Origin: Candidatus Babeliales bacterium
Lineage (GTDB): Bacteria; Babelota; Babeliae; Babelales; RVW-14
Length of the DNA: 64,000 nucleotides
NCBI GenBank assembly: GCA_019746485.1
Contig: JAIERW010000001.1
Location: 70,917 to 134,916 of the forward strand
Direction: 5' to 3'
In this document: positions 35,626 through 43,400 of the stretch, in pieces
Position numbering within the stretch: position 1 is the stretch's first letter
Layout: each line of letters starts with the position of its first letter
Position numbers and translations under genes: made by a program
The notes under the pieces: generated by a model
What the model was told of the DNA's origin: nothing
The model's database searches: none
Seen by the model: the letters and a program-made list of their open reading frames with translations, nothing else

Positions 35626-36758
35626 GAAAAAATCTCCTTAATTGCTTGCACCACGCGGTCCATCTGATCTTGCGTAATCGCTATGCCGCTGGGAATATAC
35701 AAACCGCGCCGTGCCAAGCGCTGGGCAACGGGAAACTCTTGCGTAGCACCTCCGTTCTGCGTAAACACCGGCTGTTCATGCAAGCCCCAAAAAAAGGCAC
35801 GCGTGCCAATGCCACGCTGCTCAAGCCGCTTCATCATTTCAGGCGCATCAAATGGTACTGAATCTTTGAGTACAATACCATAAACCCAGTACAGATTGTC
35901 GGCGTATGCCATGCGCTCAAGCGGCAACTCAAGATAGCCAATGCGGCGCAAATGCGTGGTATAAAACTGGCCAATCAAACGCTTTTTTTTAATAAAAAGA
36001 TCAAGCTGTTCAAGCTGTGCCACACCAACCGCCGCTTGCAAATTGGTCATGCGATAGTTATAACCAAGCTCGTCGTGCACATAGCGCCGCTCTTTTTTAA
36101 AACACAAATTGCGCAGTAAGCGTGAACGCTCGGCCAAATAATCATCATCAGTCATTACCATGCCGCCCTCGCCGGTGGTAACAAGCTTGTTGGGGTAAAA
36201 GCTGACAATACTAATATCCCCAAAACTGCCACACGGCCTATTGTTATACGTCTGCCCAATCGCTTGTGCAGCGTCTTCAATAATTTTTAAGTTATATTTT
36301 TTTGCCAGCTCAAGCACCGGCTCCATATCCGTTGGCAAGCCGTAAATGTGCACTACCATAATTGCTTTAGTGCGCGGGGTAATTTTTTGTTCAATAGCCG
36401 CAACGTTCATATTCCACGTTTGCGCATCAGCATCTACAAACACAGGCTCACAACTCGCATGCACGGCAGCGATAGCGCAAGAAATGATGGTAAACGTTGG
36501 CATAATAATCTGACTGCCTGGTTCTAGCTCCAGCGCGCGTACCGCAACTTCAAGTGCTGCTGTGCCGTTGGCAACCGCAATGCCATGTTTGCGGTTCACA
36601 CGCGCAGCAAAAAGCTCTTCAAATTTTTGAACAAAAGGACCTTCCGAAGAGATCCAACCGGTATCAATACATTCATTTAAATATTTTTTTTCATTCCCAT
36701 TGAGCAGCGGCTCATTAACGGGAATAAAAGCCTGCTTGGCCGTTTGAACCTGCATCAT
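35622..36758 (-). CDS. DegT/DnrJ/EryC1/StrS family sugar aminotransferase
   Basis: PLP-dependent enzyme of 378 residues that transaminates keto-sugar nucleotides. Visible are DTGWISSEGPFVQKFE, NGTAALEVAV, IIEDAAQAIGQ and the PLP-binding lysine in SFYPNKLVTTGEGG, then LGYNYRMTNLQAA. The overall match is to perosamine-synthase-like enzymes; PseC is the other candidate, since PseB is encoded at 61747. The ATG at 36758 has GAGG upstream. It overlaps the cupin stop and the methyltransferase start by four bases each, making a tightly coupled trio. Confidence 0.85.
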   Translation of the reverse strand: MMQVQTAKQAFIPVNEPLLNGNEKKYLNECIDTGWISSEGPFVQKFEELFAARVNRKHGIAVANGTAALEVAVRALELEPGSQIIMPTFTIISCAIAAVHASCEPVFVDADAQTWNMNVAAIEQKITPRTKAIMVVHIYGLPTDMEPVLELAKKYNLKIIEDAAQAIGQTYNNRPCGSFGDISIVSFYPNKLVTTGEGGMVMTDDDYLAERSRLLRNLCFKKERRYVHDELGYNYRMTNLQAAVGVAQLEQLDLFIKKKRLIGQFYTTHLRRIGYLELPLERMAYADNLYWVYGIVLKDSVPFDAPEMMKRLEQRGIGTRAFFWGLHEQPVFTQNGGATQEFPVAQRLARRGLYIPSGIAITQDQMDRVVQAIKEIFS

Positions 36759-37183
36759 GTCATCCTCACATCACACTCATCAACCTTTGCAATAATGGTT
36801 TTATCTCCAACCCCTGCGTAAGGCCCTTGCTTAACTTCAAACATTTCAACATCTTCAATAACTTTAAAGCCATGCCCACCACGTGCTAACAAAACAACAT
36901 CGCCAGCCTGCAACAACCTACTTTGGGCATACACACCATCTTCGCAATAAAAATCAGCACGCAAGATCCCTTTGCGAATGAAAAGAACTTCTTTGGTGTG
37001 CACCACCTCACGCTTAACTTCGTTGTGAATATGTGCTTTAATCTCGTGCCCTGCCGAATGTTGCATATAGCCAAGCTGTTGTGAAAAGTCGTCAGGAGTT
37101 AAAAATGAGATGCCCGGCGTGCTATACCCGTGCCGCACAATGATAGCAAGCAACACGTTATCATGCGTAATGTGTTCAATCAT
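36755..37183 (-). CDS. Cupin-domain protein
   Basis: Single-cupin protein of 142 residues. The barrel carries potential metal ligands in HEIKAHIHN and EVVHTKEVLFI, then GDVVLLARGGHGFKV. Small cupins beside DegT aminotransferases often act as sugar-nucleotide isomerases or epimerases or as binding proteins, but this one is not close enough to FdtA or RmlC for a firm call. It is coupled to the aminotransferase by a 4-bp overlap and lies 5 bp after the methyltransferase. Confidence 0.65.
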   Translation of the reverse strand: MIEHITHDNVLLAIIVRHGYSTPGISFLTPDDFSQQLGYMQHSAGHEIKAHIHNEVKREVVHTKEVLFIRKGILRADFYCEDGVYAQSRLLQAGDVVLLARGGHGFKVIEDVEMFEVKQGPYAGVGDKTIIAKVDECDVRMT

Positions 37184-37188
37184 GATAA

Positions 37189-38022
37189 TTACTCAGGCTT
37201 TTTTAAAACGCAGGCCTGCATGTGATTATGAAAAAATGGAATTTTGGTAAAGAGCCAATTTAAACACGCACCAAGCTTGCTCATCTTAAATTCCCAGTTT
37301 TTAAACGTGACCAGCGGCGCACCAAAACAATGCAACAGGCCGTCAACATGAGCAATTGGGTTGCTCTCGATAATTTGAAAACCAGCACGCGTGCACACAC
37401 GCTCAAATTGACGCTTGGTAAAACGGTATTCAAAAAATTTGCCATGTTGCGGGTCAATGTAGTAACCAAGCTTTTTACCATTGACAACCAGCTTTTTTTT
37501 GCCGCACAACGCACGCAACCAGCCCCACATCCGTGGATCAATTTTTTTAAGCCAGTACGTTACACGCCGCACATGATTGTAGCTCGGCACCGTAATAATT
37601 AACGTCCCGCCCGGCTTTAAAATCTTGAACATGGCTTCCATTGCCTGGTCTGGGCCTTGTGGAAAATGCTCCACCACACCATAACTCAACACCACGTCAA
37701 ATGAATTTTCAGGATACGGCATGCTGAGCAAATCGCCCTGCACCACCTTGAGCGCGGGAAATGTTTTGTTGAGCCAAGCAACGGGCGCTGGGTTAATCTC
37801 AATACTTTCTAGATTGCTAAAACCTTTGCCATCAAGATATTTTGAAACACGACCAATGCCGCAGCCTGCTTCTAAAATTTTGAGATTTTTTGCTGGCAAA
37901 TATTTAAGCGTGATGGCAACTTCATCGTCAACATCACAACTTTTGAGCAATTGATCAAAATCTTTTGGATCCCAAGAAAAAACGGTACTACACCCAATAT
38001 TTTCTATGTTGTGGTTTTCCAT
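37189..38022 (-). CDS. SAM-dependent methyltransferase (class I)
   Basis: Protein of 277 residues started at the ATG at 38022, which has GAGGAG eight bases upstream. A longer frame to 38106 begins with TTG, has no ribosome-binding site, and would add a false signal-like segment. Motifs are ILEAGCGIGRVSKYL, SIEINPAP, VVLSYGVVEHFPQG, ILKPGGTLIITVPSYNHV, then a C-terminal hydrophobic section. It is first of the coupled set with the cupin, aminotransferase and second methyltransferase. The target is probably a glycan or lipid-linked sugar. Confidence 0.8.
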   Translation of the reverse strand: MENHNIENIGCSTVFSWDPKDFDQLLKSCDVDDEVAITLKYLPAKNLKILEAGCGIGRVSKYLDGKGFSNLESIEINPAPVAWLNKTFPALKVVQGDLLSMPYPENSFDVVLSYGVVEHFPQGPDQAMEAMFKILKPGGTLIITVPSYNHVRRVTYWLKKIDPRMWGWLRALCGKKKLVVNGKKLGYYIDPQHGKFFEYRFTKRQFERVCTRAGFQIIESNPIAHVDGLLHCFGAPLVTFKNWEFKMSKLGACLNWLFTKIPFFHNHMQACVLKKPE

Positions 38023-38114
38023 CTTCATTACTCCTCTTTTTTTTGTTTTTGTAGCAACCAGCGTAGCGCAAATGGCTATAAAAAAAAAGAGCACGCATTT
38101 GAACAAAAAATTAT

Positions 38115-39080
38115 TTACGCACGCTTTTCTTGCACAAACGATTGAAAGATTGCCCGCACCGCTGGATTCTCATGATTAAGGCCATAAGCCAACAACGAAA
38201 CATTTTTGCCAGGCACCATCAGCTCAAGATCTGCACCAGCACACAAAAGTATGCGTATAATTTCAAGGTAACGAGCGGTATACCTTTTTTTAAAACGATC
38301 ACTACTTTTGTATTCAAGCGCATGACACAGCGGCGTTAAACCATTGTTGTCTGGCATAGTAACCAGCACATTCGACTGTTGCACCAAAAATTTTACTGCT
38401 CGCAGGTTGCCATGCTTTATTGCCACCTGCAATGGCGTTGCTCCTTGCTTTGATGCGGCATGAACATCGCACCCCTGCTCAATAAGAAACTTCAGCATTG
38501 CCGCACCATTGGAACGCGTAGCAAAATGCAAAAGTGTAAAATCATCTTCTTCTTCCCAAAAAACATCTAGTTCGCGCTCTTGAACCTCAGGCCACTGATA
38601 GCAAAAATCTATGCCAGCACCATACTTAAAAAGAGCCTGTAAAGATGCCAAAGAACGGGCAACTATTGCATAGTACGCGGGAGAATAACCAAACCCATTG
38701 ATCATAGAAACATCAGCTCCAAAAACACACAAAAAATCAACGATATCTGCCTTGCCCATTAAACAAGCCCAATGCAGCGACGTCATCCCACGGCCACCAT
38801 CATCAGCTTGGTTAACAACAGCAAAACACTCTTGTTCATCAAGATTACGTTCATTAAAAAAGGCCTCAATATCTTGAAGCGTTCCCTCACAAGCAAGACG
38901 GTGTAACAAGAAGCTCTCTTCTTCTTCATCTTCAGATAATGCAAGCTCTTGGTTTAACAATGACAAACCTTCAAAGTCCCAATGGTGCTCCGACAAAAAG
39001 CCAGTGTCAGCCCTGCCAACCGAGAAAATAGTTTGAAAAACAAGTAAAAATACCAACCAATAGCAACTATTTCTTTTCAT
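38115..39080 (-). CDS. Secreted ankyrin-repeat protein
   Basis: Protein of 321 residues with a signal peptide (about 1-24, ending VGRA). An acidic stretch (ALSEDEEEES) precedes about six ankyrin repeats, the clearest being GMTSLHWACLMGKADIV, DFTLLHFATRSNGAAML, GATPLQVAIKHGNLRAV and GLTPLCHALEY. One repeat is interrupted by an insertion (WPEVQERELDVFWEEED). A sigma70 promoter lies at 39141-39169. It lies 92 bp upstream of glycan genes on the same strand. The target is unknown; a host-directed role is inferred. Confidence 0.85.
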   Translation of the reverse strand: MKRNSCYWLVFLLVFQTIFSVGRADTGFLSEHHWDFEGLSLLNQELALSEDEEEESFLLHRLACEGTLQDIEAFFNERNLDEQECFAVVNQADDGGRGMTSLHWACLMGKADIVDFLCVFGADVSMINGFGYSPAYYAIVARSLASLQALFKYGAGIDFCYQWPEVQERELDVFWEEEDDFTLLHFATRSNGAAMLKFLIEQGCDVHAASKQGATPLQVAIKHGNLRAVKFLVQQSNVLVTMPDNNGLTPLCHALEYKSSDRFKKRYTARYLEIIRILLCAGADLELMVPGKNVSLLAYGLNHENPAVRAIFQSFVQEKRA

Positions 39081-39140
39081 AAAAAATCCAAAAACATTAA
39101 AAAAACCGCAAAATACGCCTATTTTACCCCGTGGACAGCG

Positions 39141-39169
39141 AGTATGGTTTAACCAAAAATTTCTGTCAA
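39141..39169 (-). promoter_or_regulatory. Sigma70 promoter for the secreted ankyrin gene
   Basis: TTGACA (39169-39164) and CATACT (39146-39141) are 17 bases apart on the minus strand. They give a leader of about 50 bases before the ATG at 39080. Confidence 0.6.
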
Positions 39170-39265
39170 TTTAAAAATTATGACATATTTCTGCAAAATA
39201 TGCGCTTTTGGCAAGCCAGGCAAACCGCACCCTCAAAAAATCAATACCCAAATTAAGGCGTTAAA

Positions 39266-39299
39266 TTGGGCCTTTTAGCCCAAATAAGCCATTTTTGGC
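39266..39299. other. Two small hairpins in the 346-bp divergent gap
   Basis: TTGGGC/GCCCAA (39266-39283) and GCCA/TGGC (39288-39299) follow each other. The second is trailed by a T-run on the plus strand. They lie between divergent promoters, as does the hairpin at 15614-15639. Nothing else gene-like is visible in this gap. Confidence 0.35.
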
Positions 39300-39328
39300 C
39301 CTTTTTAACATTTCTATTTGTAAACCTG

Positions 39329-39357
39329 TTGACTTTGTTATTTTCTATTAGTAAACT
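39329..39357 (+). promoter_or_regulatory. Sigma70 promoter of the small secreted protein gene
   Basis: TTGACT and TAAACT are 17 bases apart, about 70 bases upstream of the ATG at 39427, with a good AGAGGAG ribosome-binding site in between. Confidence 0.6.
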
Positions 39358-39426
39358 AGTAATAGAATAGAGCAGATTGCTCTAGCAGTATAAGTTCAAC
39401 CTCGTACTTTTAGAGGAGAAAAACTT

Positions 39427-39618
39427 ATGAAGAAAAGAACAAAAAATAATCTTCTAGGTTTGATGATGTTATCGTTCGTGTTGTGTATCGCTTCGAGTAA
39501 TCTTTTTGCCGCAGGCGAAGAATACCAAGCACCAACAGAAGAGATTATGCCTACAGAAACAATGCCAGAAGAACCTGTCATTGTTACTGAAGAAGGCAGC
39601 AGCGAAGTTTCCTACTAA
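39427..39618 (+). CDS. Small secreted acidic protein
   Basis: Protein of 63 residues: a clear signal peptide (1-29, ending NLFAA) and a mature part of only about 34 residues that is acidic and rich in Glu, Pro, Thr and Met (EEIMPTETMPEEPVIV). It has its own promoter, a strong AGAGGAG site and a terminator, the layout of a well-expressed single gene. The convergent and divergent neighbours are unrelated. There is no known family; a secreted peptide or periplasmic buffer is a guess. Confidence 0.75.
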   Translation: MKKRTKNNLLGLMMLSFVLCIASSNLFAAGEEYQAPTEEIMPTETMPEEPVIVTEEGSSEVSY

Positions 39619-39645
39619 AACCTATTTTGGTTAACTTTAAAAAAG

Positions 39646-39674
39646 AACCTGGGCTTTTGCCTGGGTTTTTTTTT
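39646..39674. terminator. Bidirectional intrinsic terminator
   Basis: A 9-bp stem with two G-T pairs and a TTTT loop is followed by nine T's on the plus strand and a T-run on the minus strand. It serves the small secreted gene and the convergent gene, whose stop codon it touches. Confidence 0.8.
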
Positions 39675-40737
39675 ACCTAAAAATTCCCTTCTTCCACCAA
39701 ATTCTGTCAGAAAAAACGCCAGAAAAGTCAGATTGCCCAAAAAAATACTGATAAACACTCAAGCGAGCGTCGTGCTGCAACAATCGTTTTAAAAATTTAT
39801 TGGCACGGCCTTCACGTGTTTGATTTTCCAGATCAAGTGCTAATCGCCCCAGCGGCACGATCAATTTTTTTCGTAACAAATATTTTGCTAAATAAAAGTT
39901 AAAGCACGATTGCATATGCCAAAAAAGTATGCGCTTTGTGTACACCGCATGCTGGGCATCTTCGCGCACGTACGAAAAGTAATCAACGCCATTTTTACGC
40001 GAATACTGGTACGGAAAGCAATCGTCATAAAAATTAATTAACAGTGGATTTTCAAAAAAAAGATAGTCACGCAAGCACAGGCAAATATCTTCTACGGTTT
40101 GCTGCACCAACTGGCGCGTGTGAATGAGATGTGATATCAAATCTTGATCACTCGTAATTGTTTTACGAAAGCGCGAGCCGGCCCACCGCGTTTTAAAACT
40201 TATTTCCCAGCCACCCCGCTGCTGCCAGGCCTGCGCGGAATAACTTTCGATGTTTACAACAAAATGATCCAACTGTTCTTGATACTGCGCAAACCAGTCA
40301 ACATCACTAATCACGGTAAACGCAGGGCAGCCTTGCAAAACAAACGTGGTACCAGCAAGTTTGGTAGCAATAATTTTTGGATCTTCGTTAAAAACAATAT
40401 CGCCGTCGTAATGAATTACCGGCTCATTATTAAATAAATCGCGAATCACCAGCCAACGCAAAAAGCATTTTTTTTCGTAATCGCCAAAACGGTCTAGTTG
40501 CGCATAGCGCTGGGCATACTGTTGATACAAATCGTTAGCATTGTGCAGCGTAAAACCAAGTTCTCGCAGTTCCGCTTTGTAAGCATCGCTAAGCAACTCA
40601 AAGCCTTGCAAAAAGACAATCGAAATATCGTTGGAATAGCCCAACTGCCGGTTACGTCTACCAACAAAAACGAGCGGCACATGCCGCTCGAATGTTGTTT
40701 CATTTCCTGCGCACCAGGCAACAATAACGTTGTTCAT
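39673..40737 (-). CDS. Predicted glycosyltransferase (GT-A like)
   Basis: Protein of 354 residues without membrane segments. The central HYDGDIVF is a DxD-type metal site, followed by FVLQGCPAFTVISD and TSDQDLI, the latter a likely donor or acceptor aspartate motif. The N-terminus IVAWCAGNETTFERHVP is compatible with a nucleotide-binding strand. It resembles sugar transferases with a GT-A fold but I cannot name the family. It is the last gene of the long minus-strand run and ends at a terminator. Confidence 0.6.
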   Translation of the reverse strand: MNNVIVAWCAGNETTFERHVPLVFVGRRNRQLGYSNDISIVFLQGFELLSDAYKAELRELGFTLHNANDLYQQYAQRYAQLDRFGDYEKKCFLRWLVIRDLFNNEPVIHYDGDIVFNEDPKIIATKLAGTTFVLQGCPAFTVISDVDWFAQYQEQLDHFVVNIESYSAQAWQQRGGWEISFKTRWAGSRFRKTITSDQDLISHLIHTRQLVQQTVEDICLCLRDYLFFENPLLINFYDDCFPYQYSRKNGVDYFSYVREDAQHAVYTKRILFWHMQSCFNFYLAKYLLRKKLIVPLGRLALDLENQTREGRANKFLKRLLQHDARLSVYQYFFGQSDFSGVFSDRIWWKKGIFR

Positions 40738-40760
40738 ACGTACGCCATCAATTCTTTAAA

Positions 40761-41444
40761 TTATAAACTTGCGCGAGGGTAACGCATACCACCACGGCTG
40801 GGAAGGTTTTTACTCAAAAGATTCGCATGCTCAATGATCAGCTGCATGATGCGCTCATAATCATTAAAAAGTTGATGATCATAATCTATACCGTTAGAGC
40901 CTTTAACTAATGCCAACTGCTGCTGTTTAATAACAGCCAAAAGAAGGCCAACAAAAGGAAGCATCTCTTGCTTAAATGCACCTTGTACCAACCAATACCC
41001 TACATTGAGTAAATCGCCTGATGTGGCAGCAAAACTCAACTTTTGCCAATCAGTGCCACCAACCAAAGAAGGGCTCTTAACAAGATCTACATGCCTAGCC
41101 AGCAAGCCTATAATGCGATTATAATGATTATACGCTTTAGGTTCATGAGCGGCATGAGACCCTTGTTCTTTTCGAACATTGGTCAAAAGATCTTGCACTT
41201 TTTCCAGGCTTACCTGCATCAATGCGCCTTGTCCAACACAGGCAATCACCTGCGTTAAATCCCCATTTATTGCTGCTCGACACAAATTTTGCCAGCGAGC
41301 CTCATCACATGAAATATCATCATCAACGGCCACACCGGCACCGCTATGAGGGTGAACTTTTTTAACTTTTGCAGCAGGAGAAGAAGCGGCAGAAAGGGAG
41401 TTTCCAGCAGTAAGTAATGCTAAAAACAAGACACATTTTTTCAT
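40761..41444 (-). CDS. Secreted protein with two degenerate ankyrin-like modules
   Basis: Protein of 227 residues with a signal peptide (about 1-19, NSLSAAS). Two copies of a 70-residue module follow, each starting W-Q-x-L-x-x-A-A-x-x-G-D-L and ending DY..I..L...H (for example YNHYNRIIGLLARH and FNDYERIMQLIIEHA). The same module occurs once in each of the next two upstream genes, at 41488 and 41951. The module looks like an ankyrin repeat followed by a charged helix. Tandem duplication is clear; function unknown. Confidence 0.7.
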   Translation of the reverse strand: MKKCVLFLALLTAGNSLSAASSPAAKVKKVHPHSGAGVAVDDDISCDEARWQNLCRAAINGDLTQVIACVGQGALMQVSLEKVQDLLTNVRKEQGSHAAHEPKAYNHYNRIIGLLARHVDLVKSPSLVGGTDWQKLSFAATSGDLLNVGYWLVQGAFKQEMLPFVGLLLAVIKQQQLALVKGSNGIDYDHQLFNDYERIMQLIIEHANLLSKNLPSRGGMRYPRASL

Positions 41445-41487
41445 GCGTAGACCTTATGAGTAAAAAATTTAATTATTATTATTTAAG

Positions 41488-41853
41488 CTAATTCGCAGAA
41501 TTTTCTAAAAAATCTCTATGCTTAACTAAGATCTCTACAATCTCATTATAGCCAGCAAAAACTTGGTCGTTATCATCAGACAGGGATTCTCTTTTTGCCC
41601 GAACAACATTCAAAAGATTCTGTACATCATTGAGACTTACACCAGTAAATGCGCCTTGCCCAACATAGAAACCTACCAACGTTAGGTCTCCCTTGACTGC
41701 TGTTTCATACAAACATTGCCACCAAATATCCTCAAGATCGCCAACAGCAACACCACAACCACCACGACGGCGATGAAAAGGAGCTGATTCCAGGGTAGCC
41801 AAAAGATCGTTACCAACGGTCAGTAATGTTAAAAGCAAAACACATCTTTTCAT
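41488..41853 (-). CDS. Secreted protein with one degenerate ankyrin-like module
   Basis: Protein of 121 residues, paralogue of the genes on both sides: signal peptide (MKRCVLLLTLLTVGND), a Gly/Arg linker, then one module (YETAVKGDLTLVGFYVGQGA to YNEIVEILVKH). The leader before its ATG (TCATGAGGCTTACGA) resembles that of the next gene (TCATAAGGTCTACGC). The end of its coding sequence is also echoed in the spacer upstream, near 41900, so the duplicated unit included the 3' tail of the previous copy. Confidence 0.7.
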   Translation of the reverse strand: MKRCVLLLTLLTVGNDLLATLESAPFHRRRGGCGVAVGDLEDIWWQCLYETAVKGDLTLVGFYVGQGAFTGVSLNDVQNLLNVVRAKRESLSDDNDQVFAGYNEIVEILVKHRDFLENSAN

Positions 41854-41950
41854 TCGTAAGCCTCATGAATAAAAATTTTGACAGATATTATTAAACTAAT
41901 TCGCAGAATAATGTTTTTTGAAAAAAAACATATCATTATTTTTTTTGTGA

Positions 41951-42346
41951 TCAATCACGGGCAGCGTGTTTTTGGTACAACGCCACTCTTCGACCAGCAT
42001 GCTCAACCAAAAACTCGATAATGCGATCATAATCTAGAAACGCTTTATCGTCATAATCATTCCCATCAGACCTCTTAATCAGTTCATCCTGCTTACGCTT
42101 GGCAATAGCAAGTGGCGTCTCTTGTTTATTTGTTGTTGCACACAAACTTGCGCCTTGATCAAGCAGCACAATAACACGCTCTAAGTCGCACTTGTCAACC
42201 GCATGATGCAAAGCTGTCCAGCCATTATGATCACTTGCTTCTGATCCGAAATAGCTATAAACAAGTTCGTTATCTGGCAGCCTTTGGCCAGCTGAAAATA
42301 GATTATTAGAAAAAAATAGTGCACTAAACAAAATATATTTTTTCAT
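41951..42346 (-). CDS. Small secreted ankyrin protein
   Basis: Protein of 131 residues with a signal peptide (about 1-19, NNLFSA). One clear ankyrin repeat (NGWTALHHAVDKCDLERV) and a second partial one (KQETPLAIAKRKQDELI) lead into the DYDRIIEFLVEHA helix that is shared with the two downstream paralogues. It is the least degenerate of the three and shows that their module derives from ankyrin. Its ATG overlaps the stop of the sugar epimerase gene by four bases, an unusual coupling of an exported ankyrin protein to a metabolic gene. Confidence 0.75.
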   Translation of the reverse strand: MKKYILFSALFFSNNLFSAGQRLPDNELVYSYFGSEASDHNGWTALHHAVDKCDLERVIVLLDQGASLCATTNKQETPLAIAKRKQDELIKRSDGNDYDDKAFLDYDRIIEFLVEHAGRRVALYQKHAARD

Positions 42347-43398
42347 GATAAAACTCCACGAGCCGCTACAGAACTATGCGCACCATCAACCTGATAATAC
42401 TTCTTTAACCATTCAAAAATCTTTGCTATTCCTTGATTGCTTGAAACCTGTGGCTTAAAGCCCAAAAGCGTTTCAGCACGCGTATTGTCTGAAAGAAAAA
42501 CAAGTTGGTCACCAGGGCGCCAATCATCAAAAGAGTACGTAATTTTTTCACCAGCAATATTCTTCAGCACATCAAAAAATTGCAAAAGTGACAAAGCATT
42601 ATCACGGCCACCACCCATATTAAATGCAAGGCCTTTAACTTTTTCAGCATGCTTAATAACAAGTTCATAAAAATTTACTAAGTCAGAAACGTACAAAACA
42701 TCGCGCACTTGCTTGCCATTGCCATAAATAGTAATCGGCTTTTTTTGTAAATGAGCAATAATAAACCAGGCAATCCACCCCTGGTCTTCAACACCAAACT
42801 GATGCGGCCCGTAAATACAAGACTGACGTACAGTAACTGTTTTAAGACCATAAATACGGGCATAATCCATGGTGTACTGATCGGCAGTTCCCTTTGAGCA
42901 ACCGTAGGGCGAGAAAAATTCGAGCGGCTGTTCTTCGCTAACGCCCTTGTACAACAGATCAGAAGAGTAATAACGCCACTCGTCTTCAACTAAGTGTTGT
43001 TCGTCAATTTTGCCATAAACTTTATTAGTTGAAGCATTAATAAAAACGGCTTGAGGTGTAAATAAACGAACACATTCCAAAACATTAAACGTACCCAGCG
43101 CATTCACATAAAAATCATGCCGCGGATCTTGCACTGAAGTAGTTACGGCAACTTGAGCAGCCAAGTGAATTACCGCATCAAATGAACGTTCTTTAAAATA
43201 CGATTCTAGCCCTTCACGATCAGTAATATCAAGAGACACAAAGTTAAACAAAACATTTTCACGCATCCAATCAATATTGATAAGTGCCGTTTGCCGTGAA
43301 AGATTGTCGATAACAAAAACTTCATGCCCTTGCTGCGCAAAATGTTTTACCACATTGCAGCCAATAAACCCTGCCCCACCCGTTATTAAAATCTTCAT
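42343..43398 (-). CDS. NAD-dependent sugar epimerase, CDP-paratose/tyvelose 2-epimerase-like
   Basis: Short-chain dehydrogenase-type enzyme of 351 residues. Visible are the NAD loop GGAGFIGCN, AAQVAVTTSVQDP, NASTNKVYG, the catalytic YGCSK, and RQSCIYGPHQFGVEDQGW, which fits CDP-paratose 2-epimerase better than galactose epimerases. No CDP-glucose dehydratase or paratose synthase is in the window, so its real substrate may differ. It ends by overlapping the ankyrin gene and starts 2 bp after the GT2 gene. Confidence 0.8.
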   Translation of the reverse strand: MKILITGGAGFIGCNVVKHFAQQGHEVFVIDNLSRQTALINIDWMRENVLFNFVSLDITDREGLESYFKERSFDAVIHLAAQVAVTTSVQDPRHDFYVNALGTFNVLECVRLFTPQAVFINASTNKVYGKIDEQHLVEDEWRYYSSDLLYKGVSEEQPLEFFSPYGCSKGTADQYTMDYARIYGLKTVTVRQSCIYGPHQFGVEDQGWIAWFIIAHLQKKPITIYGNGKQVRDVLYVSDLVNFYELVIKHAEKVKGLAFNMGGGRDNALSLLQFFDVLKNIAGEKITYSFDDWRPGDQLVFLSDNTRAETLLGFKPQVSSNQGIAKIFEWLKKYYQVDGAHSSVAARGVLS

Positions 43399-43400
43399 CT

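Noticed and set aside
38023-38106. N-terminal extension of the methyltransferase at 37189 that looks like a signal peptide
   Set aside because: It begins with TTG, has no ribosome-binding site, and a good GAGGAG site sits before the ATG at 38022. A SAM methyltransferase would not be exported.
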